NCBI GenBank assembly: GCA_964451375.1 | Contig: CAYVIN010000003.1 | Location: 1 to 64,000 of the forward strand | Length of the DNA stretch: 64,000 nucleotides | Direction: 5' to 3' | From: JAGXQV01 sp964451375 | GTDB taxonomy: Bacteria; Pseudomonadota; Gammaproteobacteria; Burkholderiales; Sulfuricellaceae | In this document: one piece after another, positions 42,597 to 51,231 of the stretch | Numbering within the stretch: the first letter of the stretch is position 1 | Layout: each line of letters starts with the position of its first letter | Position numbers and translations under genes: made by a program | Notes under the pieces: model-generated | Told to the model about the DNA's origin: nothing | What the model saw: only the letters and a program-made list of their open reading frames with translations | The model's database searches: none

Positions 42597-44714
42597 TTAC
42601 TGATCGCCGTCCCTACCCACTTGAGCAGGCGCATCCAGCAATGCTTTCATGGAGAGACGCAGGCGGCCTTTTTCATCCGCCTCCAATACTTTAACTTTGA
42701 CGGTTTGCCCTTCCTTAAGATGATCCGTAACGCTGTTCACGCGCTCGTGTGCAATCTGGGAAATATGCAATAGACCATCTTTACCGGGCAGTACGCTGAC
42801 AATCGCGCCGAAATCCAACAGTTTCAGTACAGTGCCTTCGTATACGCGCCCAACTTCAACTTCGGCGGTAATTTCTTCGATACGTTTTTTCGCCAACTCA
42901 CAGGCATCCAATCCCTGACAAGCGATACTGACGGTTCCATCTTCGGCAATATCAATTGTCGTGCCCGTTTCTTCAGTAAGTGCACGAATTACCGCACCGC
43001 CTTTACCAATCACGTCGCGAATCTTTTCGGGGTTGATCTTCATGCTGATGATGCGTGGGGCATACGCCGACATTTGCTGGCGCGGCGCATCCACGGCGCT
43101 CTTCATGATTCCAAGGATGTGCATTCGCCCTTCACGCGCCTGCGACAAAGCCACTTGCATAATTTCCTTGGTAATACCCTGAATCTTGATATCCATTTGC
43201 AGAGCGGTTACACCAGTCTCCGTACCTGCCACCTTAAAATCCATGTCCCCAAGGTGATCTTCATCACCGAGAATATCCGTCAAGACCGCAAAACGGTTAC
43301 CTTCCTTGATCAATCCCATGGCGATGCCCGCCACATGGGCTTTCAACGGGGCGCCTGCATCCATCAACGAAAGACAGCCGCCACACACCGAAGCCATCGA
43401 ACTGGAGCCATTGGATTCAGTAATTTCGGAAACTACCCGCATGGTGTAACCAAACTCTTCCGCGCTCGGCAAGACGGCCACCAAGGCACGCTTGGCAAGG
43501 CGGCCATGCCCGATTTCGCGACGTTTCGGCGTACCTACGCGCCCACATTCGCCGGTCGCATAAGGCGGGAAATTGTAATGCAGCATAAACCGGTCAGAAT
43601 ATTCGCCTTGCAGAGCATCAATAATCTGCTCGTCACGCCCGGTGCCCAACGTAGCAACCACCAAAGCTTGTGTTTCACCACGTGTAAACAAAACGGAGCC
43701 GTGAGTACGCGGCAACACCCCGGTACGGATGGTAATAGGGCGAACAGTACGTGTATCACGCCCGTCAATACGCGGCTCACCTTGCAGAATTTGCCCACGA
43801 ACAATCTTTGCTTCCAGTTCAAAGAAAAGATTCTTGATAAAATTAATGCGATCCGCCCCGGCACCTTCGCCAGCCAATTCCGCTACAACCCGGCTACGGA
43901 TTTCGTCGATACGGTTATAGCGTTCCTGTTTTTGCTTGATTTGGTAGGCCGCAGCCAAATCAGCTTCAGCGATCTCCGCAACTTTCGCAATGAGCGCCTC
44001 GTCTTTTGGAGCAGGGGCCCAATCCCAGGCATCCGCTCCGGCTTCGTCGGCCAGTTCATTGATCGCATTGATAGCAGCCTGCATTTCGTCATGACCGAAC
44101 ACCACTGCACCCAGCATGACATCTTCAGGCAATTCCTGGGCTTCGGACTCAACCATCAATACAGCCTTGTGAGTCCCTGCCACAACCAAATCAAGCTGCG
44201 ATGATTTCAACTCAGTCGCAGTAGGATTTAGGATGTATTGGCCGTCGGAATACCCAACACGGGCGGCGCCAATAGGGCCATTGAAAGGAATACCGGAAAT
44301 CGCCAGTGCTGCGGACGCACCAATCATCGCGGGAATATCCGAATCGACTTCGGGATTTGATGAAATGACGGTCGCAACAATTTGAACTTCGTTATAAAAC
44401 CCATCCGGAAACAGCGGGCGCAACGGGCGATCAATTAGTCGGGAGGTCAGAATTTCTTTTTCGGAAGGACGCCCTTCACGTTTGAAAAAACCACCCGGTA
44501 TCTTACCCGCAGCGTAGGTGCGTTCCTGATAATCCACCGTCAGCGGAAAAAAATCCTGCCCGGGCTTGGCATCCTTTGCGCCGACTACGGTTACCAGCAC
44601 AACCGTGTCATCCATATTGACAATAACCGCTCCGCTCGATTGGCGAGCAATTTCCCCAGTTTCGAGCGTAACTTGATGACGCCCATAAGCAAAACTCTTC
44701 TTGATTTGTTTCAA
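42597..44714 (-). CDS. pnp: Polynucleotide phosphorylase
   Basis: 705 residues starting at a TTG (44714): AAGGATATTCCC TTG AAA CAA ATC. The canonical IKKSFAYGRHQVTLETGEIARQ follows; the ATG-initiated frame from 44828 adds 38 residues that no PNPase has. Two RNase PH cores are visible (GSVLFTRGETQALVVATLGT; GKIPGGFFKREGRPSEKEILTSRLIDRPLRPLFP), then KH (IRDVIGKGGAVIRALTEETGTTIDIAEDG) and S1 (GRVYEGTVLKLLDFGAIVSVLPGKDGLLHISQIA). 3'-5' RNA phosphorolysis. Follows rpsO as in most proteobacteria. Confidence 0.97.
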   Translation of the reverse strand: MKQIKKSFAYGRHQVTLETGEIARQSSGAVIVNMDDTVVLVTVVGAKDAKPGQDFFPLTVDYQERTYAAGKIPGGFFKREGRPSEKEILTSRLIDRPLRPLFPDGFYNEVQIVATVISSNPEVDSDIPAMIGASAALAISGIPFNGPIGAARVGYSDGQYILNPTATELKSSQLDLVVAGTHKAVLMVESEAQELPEDVMLGAVVFGHDEMQAAINAINELADEAGADAWDWAPAPKDEALIAKVAEIAEADLAAAYQIKQKQERYNRIDEIRSRVVAELAGEGAGADRINFIKNLFFELEAKIVRGQILQGEPRIDGRDTRTVRPITIRTGVLPRTHGSVLFTRGETQALVVATLGTGRDEQIIDALQGEYSDRFMLHYNFPPYATGECGRVGTPKRREIGHGRLAKRALVAVLPSAEEFGYTMRVVSEITESNGSSSMASVCGGCLSLMDAGAPLKAHVAGIAMGLIKEGNRFAVLTDILGDEDHLGDMDFKVAGTETGVTALQMDIKIQGITKEIMQVALSQAREGRMHILGIMKSAVDAPRQQMSAYAPRIISMKINPEKIRDVIGKGGAVIRALTEETGTTIDIAEDGTVSIACQGLDACELAKKRIEEITAEVEVGRVYEGTVLKLLDFGAIVSVLPGKDGLLHISQIAHERVNSVTDHLKEGQTVKVKVLEADEKGRLRLSMKALLDAPAQVGRDGDQ

Positions 44715-44805
44715 GGGAATATCCTTAAATTTATTACCTGCTCCGCATTCCATGCGGCCCAACGCAAAAGCCCCTGGCGAGGGCAACACGCACAGGGGGA
44801 AAGCA

Positions 44806-44828
44806 GTGGGGCGCATTACGCGCCCCAC
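44806..44828 (-). promoter_or_regulatory. rpsO-pnp intercistronic hairpin
   Basis: GTGGGGCGC - ATTAC - GCGCCCCAC is a perfect 9-bp stem 15 bp after the rpsO stop and about 90 bp before the pnp start. There is no T-run, so it is more likely an RNase III or stability element (as between these genes in E. coli) than a full terminator. Confidence 0.55.
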
Positions 44829-44842
44829 CCAGAAACCGGAAA

Positions 44843-45112
44843 TTACTTGCGCAAACCGAGGCGCTCAATCAGAGAGCGGTAACGGTCGGCATCTTTGCCT
44901 TTGAGATAATCGAGGAGCTTGCGGCGCTTGCTAACCAGCTTGAGCAGACCACGACGGGAGTGGTGATCCTTGACGTGGGTTTTGAAGTGGCCCGTCAGGT
45001 CGTTGATACGCGCAGTCATCAGAGCAACCTGAACTTCGGGGGAGCCGGTATCGGCGTTGGCGCGTTGATAATCCTGCACGAGCTGTGCTTTCTGGGCACT
45101 TGTCACTGACAT
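44843..45112 (-). CDS. rpsO: 30S ribosomal protein S15
   Basis: 89 residues, exact family length, with NADTGSPEVQVALMTARINDLTGHFKTHVKDHHSRRGLLKLVSKRRKLLDYLKGKD. Binds 16S rRNA in the platform. Between truB and pnp. Confidence 0.98.
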   Translation of the reverse strand: MSVTSAQKAQLVQDYQRANADTGSPEVQVALMTARINDLTGHFKTHVKDHHSRRGLLKLVSKRRKLLDYLKGKDADRYRSLIERLGLRK

Positions 45113-45218
45113 CTTTGTCTTCTCCGAAATACAAACATTAAAAGTCCATAATTGTACCCGTTATTGGGTAGTTTTCTCAAGTAATTCTGAATAGTTAGGT
45201 GAAATTATTCCTGTTGGA

Positions 45219-46133
45219 TCAACTATCGGGCAAATTCACCAATCTCCGTGGAGCAACCTTCCCATCTTCGAGCGCCTCGCCGACGCCGAGAAAGACATTT
45301 CCTGAATCATAGAGCTTCGCCATGCCAAGCGTCGTCTGACGCGGCACCCACACTGAATTGCCCCGCCTAAGATAATAGGTACTGTCGTCATCCAACACGA
45401 TGGACGGCAAGTCCGCCAGCAAGACATCCGCCGGCATCAGAACATCATCTCGCTGAGCCATGTCCATTTCCCCGAGTTGTTCTAGGGTCAATGCGTCTAC
45501 AACATCGAAGCGACTGGTTGCAGTCCGCCGCAAAGCACTCATGTACGCACCGCACCCCAAGGCGGCACCAATGTCCGCCCCCAAAACGCGAATATAAGTA
45601 CCCTTGCTACAGGTCACAGCAACCCGCAAACATCTTCCGTCAAAACTTTCCTGGCGAAGGGAATAGATAGTGACTAAGCGCGCCTGACGCTCTATCTCGA
45701 TACCTTTGCGAGCATATGTGTAAAGCGCCTTTCCCTGGAATTTCAGCGCCGAATACATTGGCGGTATCTGGCTGATCCCGCCTACAAAACGTTTCAATAC
45801 GGCGTCAACATCTGATTGAGTCACATCAACGTCTTGCGCTTTGGACAACTCCCCTTCGGAATCACCGGTCATAGAAGTTTGCCCGAGCGTGAACTCCGCT
45901 TGATAGGTCTTATCTGCATCCAGCAAATAATGGGAAAACTTGGTAGCCTCTCCGAAACACAACGGCAACAAACCAGTTGCCACCGGATCAAGATTACCCG
46001 TATGGCCTGCTTTTGCTGCTTGATAAAGGATTTTGGCTCTTTGAAGGGCGCCGTTGGAACTAATACCTATCGGCTTATCCAACAGCAAGACGCCATCAAC
46101 ACGACGTTTAACGCGCTTAAACTGCAAGATCAC
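45219..46133 (-). CDS. truB: tRNA pseudouridine-55 synthase TruB
   Basis: 304 residues. The catalytic Asp is in GHTGNLDPVATGLLP near residue 48. Others: DGVLLLDKPIGISSN, YLLDADKTYQAEFTLGQ, and the C-terminal GGYMSALRRT-like segment (GAYMSALRRTATSRF). It starts with GTG at 46133, which overlaps the rbfA stop by one base. Confidence 0.96.
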   Translation of the reverse strand: MILQFKRVKRRVDGVLLLDKPIGISSNGALQRAKILYQAAKAGHTGNLDPVATGLLPLCFGEATKFSHYLLDADKTYQAEFTLGQTSMTGDSEGELSKAQDVDVTQSDVDAVLKRFVGGISQIPPMYSALKFQGKALYTYARKGIEIERQARLVTIYSLRQESFDGRCLRVAVTCSKGTYIRVLGADIGAALGCGAYMSALRRTATSRFDVVDALTLEQLGEMDMAQRDDVLMPADVLLADLPSIVLDDDSTYYLRRGNSVWVPRQTTLGMAKLYDSGNVFLGVGEALEDGKVAPRRLVNLPDS

Positions 46134-46504
46134 TACTCCGTTGGATGCGTGAGGTCTTCAGCGATGGCCGTATCGATCAATTCCGACAGGTATGCGCCGT
46201 TTTCCACTGACACATCATGAACGAAGTGAAGTTGGGGAGTAATACGCAGCTTTAGACGCTGCGCCAACTGGGAACGCAAAAACCCTGCGGCGCTCTGTAA
46301 ACCTGTCCCAACCGCATCAGCCTGATTCCCGGAAGCCAGCATACTGAAAAAAACCTTGGCATGAGCATAATCCGGAGTCACTTCAACCCCGGTCAATGTC
46401 ACCATGCCAACCCTGGGATCTTTTAGCTCAAGGCGAATCAATTCAGCCAATTCGCGCTGGATTTGGTCTGCAACACGACGGGGACGGGAAAAATCTTTGG
46501 GCAT
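46133..46504 (-). CDS. rbfA: Ribosome-binding factor A
   Basis: 123 residues from the ATG at 46504 (MPKDFSRPRRVADQIQRELAELIRLELKDPRVGMVTLTGVEVTPDYAHAKVFFS), the RbfA KH-type fold. A longer frame to 46549 has no family match. 30S maturation and cold adaptation. Between infB and truB. Confidence 0.94.
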   Translation of the reverse strand: MPKDFSRPRRVADQIQRELAELIRLELKDPRVGMVTLTGVEVTPDYAHAKVFFSMLASGNQADAVGTGLQSAAGFLRSQLAQRLKLRITPQLHFVHDVSVENGAYLSELIDTAIAEDLTHPTE

Positions 46505-46576
46505 ATTAGATTGGGAAGACTGCCAGTAGGGGAAGAAAGGGGCCGGCAAATTACCGGCTCCTCCTCAAAACGTTAC

Positions 46577-49162
46577 TTACAAGGAACGGGCGACTTCAAC
46601 CATCTCGAACACTTCGAGTTGGTCGCCTTCTTCAATATCGTTGTAATTTTTCAGCGACAAACCACACTCAAAGCCCGACTTAACTTCTCGCACATCGTCT
46701 TTGAATCGCTTCAAGGAATCAAGTTCGCCAGTATGGACGACCACACTGGAACGCAACAAACGCACCATTGCGCCGCGTTTTATAACACCATCAAGCACAT
46801 AGCACCCGGCCACCGATCCCACCTTGGAAATTCGGAATACCTGACGAATTTCGACCAACCCGATGATGCTTTCCTTCTGTTCAGGAGCCAGCATTCCAGA
46901 TAGCGCGGCTTTCACGTCATCCACTGCGTCATAGATGATATTGTAGTAACGAACTTGTACACCAGTCGCATCAATCAACTTGCGAGCCGTTGCATCCGCC
47001 CTGGCGTTAAACCCGATAACCACGGCTTTGGAAGCCAAAGCCAGATTGACGTCGGATTCGGTAATCGCACCAACACCACTATGAATGATGTTAACTCTGA
47101 CTTCGCCGGTTGAAAGCTTCTGAAGCGCATGAGCCAATGCTTCATAAGAGCCTTGTACATCTGTTTTGATAACCAGGGGAAGCACTCTGACTTCGCCGTC
47201 GGCCATTTGCTCAAACATATTTTCCAGCTTTGCGGCCTGTTGTTTGGCAAGTTTCACATCGCGGAACTTTCCTTGGCGGAACAGCGCAATTTCCCGCGCT
47301 TTACGCTCGTCAGCCAACGCCACAACATCTTCACCCGCCATCGGCACATCTGATAGACCTTGAATTTCGACGGGAATTGATGGGCCAGCCTCTTTGACAG
47401 GCTCTCCATTTTCATCCAGCATCGCGCGAACTCGCCCAAATACCGCACCAGCCAACAACATGTCGCCCTGGCGCAAAGTCCCGGATTGAACCAGAATAGT
47501 CGCTACCGGGCCACGCCCCTTGTCCAGCCGGGCTTCAATCACCAAGCCCTTGGCCGGGGTGTCGCGAGGCGCAGTCAACTCCAACACCTCGGCTTGCAAC
47601 AGCACACCTTCGAGAAGTTCGTCGATACCCTCGCCAGACTTAGCCGACACATGCACAAACATCGTGTCGCCACCCCAATCTTCAGGAACAACTTCTTGTG
47701 CAACCAATTCCTGCCGAATGCGCTCCGGATTGGCACCGGACTTATCGATTTTGGTTACCGCAACAACAATAGGGACACCAGCCGCCTTGGCATGATGGAC
47801 AGCCTCTACCGTTTGCGGCATTACCCCATCGTCTGCCGCCACGACCAGAATCACGACATCCGTCGCTTTCGCACCCCGCGCCCGCATTGCGGTAAACGCC
47901 TCATGACCTGGAGTATCGAGGAAAGTCACCATCCCACGAGGGGTCTCAACGTGATACGCACCAATATGCTGGGTAATCCCACCCGCTTCGCCATGCGCAA
48001 CGCGGGTTCGGCGAATATAGTCGAGTAGCGATGTTTTGCCATGATCCACATGCCCCATTACCGTAACAACCGGCGCGCGTGGCAGCAACTCGACTTCTTT
48101 GTGTTCAACTGCGTCATCCAGAAATGCGTCCGGGTCATCCAGCTTGGCCGGTTTGGCAACATGCCCCATTTCCTCGACTAGAATCATGGCAGTTTCTTGA
48201 TCAAGCACTTGATTGATCGTCACCATGCTGCCCATCTTCATCAGCACTTTGATCAACTCGGCCGCCTTAACTGCCATCTTGTGCGCCAACTCCGCGACGG
48301 TAATCGTTTCAGGAACCAGTACTTCGCGAATCACTGGCTCAGTCGGCATCGCAAAACCATGTTGCTGCTCATCGCCCTTATGATGTGATTTGTCTTTACG
48401 CCCACCACCACGCCAACTGCTCGAAGCATTGGCGGATGCGGAACCACGCACTTTAATGCCGCGCTTCTTTTGAGCCTCTTCCCAAGCAGTATCTTTCGAT
48501 TGTTTTTTCGCGGCCTTCTTTTCCACTGGCTTATCTGCCGGTTTAGAAGCTGGCTTGTGTAAAGTCCCTTCCGGCTGATGCACTACCGGCTCGGATTTCG
48601 CCACCACCACCGAGGAAGAAGGAGGAGAAACCGGCTGTGCAGCTTCCGCCACGGCTTCTGCCTTGGCTTCACGCTGCTCACTACGTTCTCTTTCATGCTC
48701 CAGCTTTGCCTGAGCCTCAGCGGCCTGACGCGCAAACAATTCGTTTTGGCGACGCGCTTCTTCCTCGCGCAGAGCAACCTGTTCCGGCGTCAAAACCGCC
48801 ATCACAGGCGCTTCCTGTGGTGCCATCTCGGGTTCTTTAGCTTCAGCTACTGGAGACTCCAAAGCATCACGTTTAACGAACACTCGCTTTTTACGCACCT
48901 CAACCTGAATGGTACGTGCTTTGCCTGTGCTATCTGCCTTTTTGATCTCAGTAGTCTGTTTACGTGTCAGGGTGATTTTCCCTTTCGGCTCCTGGGCGCC
49001 ATGTGAACGACGCAGGTACTCCAGCAGGAGCGTCTTGTCCTGTTCGGTAAGCACATCGTCGGCAGTCCGTTTCCCGACTCCGGCAGCGCTCAACTGTTCT
49101 AACAGCAGCGCGGGTTGCAACCCCAGTTCGCCGGCAAATTGCGCTACACTTATTTGGCCCAT
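46577..49162 (-). CDS. infB: Translation initiation factor IF-2
   Basis: 861 residues. N-terminal IF2_N (MGQISVAQFAGELGLQPALLLEQLSAAG), then a long charged variable stretch, a second IF2_N copy, and the GTPase with G1 GHVDHGKTSLLD near 370, DTPGHEAF, and TKIDK. C-terminal domains include DGVIKRGAMVRLLRSSVVVHTGELDSLKRFKDDVREVKSGFECGLSLKNYNDI. Normal betaproteobacterial length. Confidence 0.98.
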   Translation of the reverse strand: MGQISVAQFAGELGLQPALLLEQLSAAGVGKRTADDVLTEQDKTLLLEYLRRSHGAQEPKGKITLTRKQTTEIKKADSTGKARTIQVEVRKKRVFVKRDALESPVAEAKEPEMAPQEAPVMAVLTPEQVALREEEARRQNELFARQAAEAQAKLEHERERSEQREAKAEAVAEAAQPVSPPSSSVVVAKSEPVVHQPEGTLHKPASKPADKPVEKKAAKKQSKDTAWEEAQKKRGIKVRGSASANASSSWRGGGRKDKSHHKGDEQQHGFAMPTEPVIREVLVPETITVAELAHKMAVKAAELIKVLMKMGSMVTINQVLDQETAMILVEEMGHVAKPAKLDDPDAFLDDAVEHKEVELLPRAPVVTVMGHVDHGKTSLLDYIRRTRVAHGEAGGITQHIGAYHVETPRGMVTFLDTPGHEAFTAMRARGAKATDVVILVVAADDGVMPQTVEAVHHAKAAGVPIVVAVTKIDKSGANPERIRQELVAQEVVPEDWGGDTMFVHVSAKSGEGIDELLEGVLLQAEVLELTAPRDTPAKGLVIEARLDKGRGPVATILVQSGTLRQGDMLLAGAVFGRVRAMLDENGEPVKEAGPSIPVEIQGLSDVPMAGEDVVALADERKAREIALFRQGKFRDVKLAKQQAAKLENMFEQMADGEVRVLPLVIKTDVQGSYEALAHALQKLSTGEVRVNIIHSGVGAITESDVNLALASKAVVIGFNARADATARKLIDATGVQVRYYNIIYDAVDDVKAALSGMLAPEQKESIIGLVEIRQVFRISKVGSVAGCYVLDGVIKRGAMVRLLRSSVVVHTGELDSLKRFKDDVREVKSGFECGLSLKNYNDIEEGDQLEVFEMVEVARSL

Positions 49163-49184
49163 TTCGCCCTCCTATCTTCCCCGA

Positions 49185-50657
49185 TCAAGCAAACCACGGC
49201 GCGCGCGCGGTCATGATCAGTTGCTTGGCGCGTTCGCCATCCATCCCAGTCATTTCGACCAGATCGTCTACTGCCAGATCGGCCAAGTCGTCCATCGTCG
49301 AAACCCCTTTGGAAGCAAGCATACGTGCGGTGGCATTATCCATTCCCTCCATATGCTGGAGATCTCCGGCAATGTTTTCGATCTTTTCTTCGCTGGCAAT
49401 CGCTTCCGTCAATAAAGCATTGCGCGCGCGGCTACGCAACTCGTTTACCGTATCTTCGTCAAAAGACTCAATTTCAAGCATTTCGGCCAACGGAACGTAC
49501 GCCACCTCCTCCAGAGTGCTAAAACCTTCCTGAACGAGAATTTCCGCAACTTCTTCGTCCACATCAAGCTTGGCCATAAATAGGGCACAAATCTTGGTAG
49601 ACTCCTCTTCGCTCTTTTTCTGGGCATCCTCTTCGGTAAGAATATTCAGCGCCCAGCCAGTCAACTCACTAGCCAGGCGGACATTTTGACCGTTACGCCC
49701 AATCGCCTGAGCCAGCTGTTCCTCCTCAACCACCACATCCATACTGTGGCTATCTTCATCCATCACAATACTGCTGATTTCTGCAGGGGCCAAAGCGTTA
49801 ATCACGAATTGCGCCGAATCCGCCGACCACAAGACTATATCGACTTTTTCCCCGGCCAATTCGCCAGTCACAGCCTGAACTCGTGAACCCCGCATCCCGA
49901 CACAAGTCCCAATCGGATCAATACGTTGATCATTTGACTTAACGGCAATCTTGGCACGCACACCTGAATCGCGAGACGCGGATTTGATCTCCAGCAAGCC
50001 CTCTTCAATCTCTGGAACCTCAAGCTCAAAAAGTTTGACGAGAAACTCTGGGGCAGTCCTGGACAACACTAGTTGGGGTCCACGAATATTCCTATCAATT
50101 TTCATCAGATAGGCTCTGACACGGTCGCCGACGCGCAAATTTTCCTTTGGAATCATCTGATCGCGGGGCAATAACGCTTCAATACGCCCAGATTCGATAA
50201 TCGCGCTTCCCCGATCCATTCGTTTCACCACACCTGTCACCAAATGTTCGCGACGATCCAGGAAATCATTCAGTATCTGCTCTCGTTCGGCCTCGCGGAT
50301 CTTCTGGAGAATAACCTGCTTGGCCGCCTGCGCACCAATACGACCGAATTCAACAGGCTCTAATGGCTCTTCGACAAAATCCTCCAACTGAACTGCAGCA
50401 TCCCTAAGTTGCGCATCGCTCACCCCAATCTGGCGGCTGGGAAATTCAACTTCGTCATCGGCCACAACCTGCCAACGGCGAAACGTCTCGTAATCTCCCG
50501 AAGCACGATCTACACTTACCCGCACTTCCACTTCCTCGCTAAAACGCTTTTTTGTAGCAGAAGCAAGAGCGAGTTCAAGCGCGCCGAAAATAACTTCTTT
50601 CGTAACGTTTTTCTCCCGCGCCATAACATCTACCACCAGCAAAATTTCGCGACTCAT
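49185..50657 (-). CDS. nusA: Transcription termination/antitermination factor NusA
   Basis: 490 residues. NTD MSREILLVVDVMAREKNVTKEVIFGALELALASATKKRF, S1 domain (LVTGVVKRMDRGSAIIESGRIEALLPRDQMIPKE), KH1 with IDPIGTCVGMRGSRVQAVTGEL and KH2 with AIGRNGQNVRLASELTGW, and two C-terminal acidic repeats ending LAVDDLVEMTGMDGERAKQLIMTARAPWF. Followed by infB. Confidence 0.98.
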   Translation of the reverse strand: MSREILLVVDVMAREKNVTKEVIFGALELALASATKKRFSEEVEVRVSVDRASGDYETFRRWQVVADDEVEFPSRQIGVSDAQLRDAAVQLEDFVEEPLEPVEFGRIGAQAAKQVILQKIREAEREQILNDFLDRREHLVTGVVKRMDRGSAIIESGRIEALLPRDQMIPKENLRVGDRVRAYLMKIDRNIRGPQLVLSRTAPEFLVKLFELEVPEIEEGLLEIKSASRDSGVRAKIAVKSNDQRIDPIGTCVGMRGSRVQAVTGELAGEKVDIVLWSADSAQFVINALAPAEISSIVMDEDSHSMDVVVEEEQLAQAIGRNGQNVRLASELTGWALNILTEEDAQKKSEEESTKICALFMAKLDVDEEVAEILVQEGFSTLEEVAYVPLAEMLEIESFDEDTVNELRSRARNALLTEAIASEEKIENIAGDLQHMEGMDNATARMLASKGVSTMDDLADLAVDDLVEMTGMDGERAKQLIMTARAPWFA

Positions 50658-50668
50658 ACCACCTCCGA

Positions 50669-51100
50669 CTAGAATTTCGGCACCAAACGTGCCTTGTCCA
50701 AATTAGCCATTTCAATAGCCAATGGAACTCCGTCCACATCAAGACTCAACATGACGCCATCAACACCTTGCAACACGCCAATATAATTTTTGCGCCCATT
50801 CACGGGCACCCGTAATTTGATCTGGATTTTTTCGCCGGAAAAACGGATAAAATCCGCCTCCTTCTTGATCGGACGATCCAAACCCGGAGAAGACACTTCC
50901 AGACGGTCATAATCAAAGTCCATCTCAACCGCCAATAGCCGGCTGACATGGTTACTAACCAATGCACAATCATCGACCATAATCCCGCCGGGCTTGTCGA
51001 TAAATATGCGGATCATCCTTCCACGATTGGATAATTCCAGATCAACCAACTCATACCCCAAGCCAACAATAGCCGGCTCCAGCACCCCATACAAATCCAT
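50669..51100 (-). CDS. rimP: Ribosome maturation factor RimP
   Basis: 143 residues: LYGVLEPAIVGLGYELVDLELSNRGRMIRIFIDKPGGIMVDDCALVSNHVSRLLAVEMDFDYDRLEVSSPGLDRPIKKEADFIRF. First gene of the rimP-nusA-infB-rbfA-truB-rpsO-pnp series. Confidence 0.97.
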   Translation of the reverse strand: MDLYGVLEPAIVGLGYELVDLELSNRGRMIRIFIDKPGGIMVDDCALVSNHVSRLLAVEMDFDYDRLEVSSPGLDRPIKKEADFIRFSGEKIQIKLRVPVNGRKNYIGVLQGVDGVMLSLDVDGVPLAIEMANLDKARLVPKF

Positions 51101-51107
51101 ACTCGCA

Positions 51108-51137
51108 CCACAAATAAAAAATGGGCTGAAAGCCCAT
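51108..51137 (-). terminator. Rho-independent terminator of ppiD
   Basis: On the minus strand ATGGGCTTTCAGCCCATTTTTT: a perfect 7-bp stem with a 3-nt loop followed by six T. It ends the ppiD message just before rimP. Confidence 0.8.
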
Positions 51138-51165
51138 CAAAATATCCTATTATTATAGCAAGAAA

Positions 51166-51196
51166 CGCCGTCTATTGGAATAGACGGCGCTCCCAC
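51166..51196. repeat. GGGAGCGCCGTC-type hairpin repeat
   Basis: CGCCGTCTATT / AATAGACGGCG, perfect 11-bp arms with a 2-nt loop, flanked by GCTCCC. Its minus-strand face GGGAGCGCCGTC matches the arm of the element at 7080-7127 except for one base, so the two belong to the same repeat family. Confidence 0.65.
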
Positions 51197-51231
51197 TTCA
51201 TCTATCGAGACACACCTCAAGCAAACGAAAC

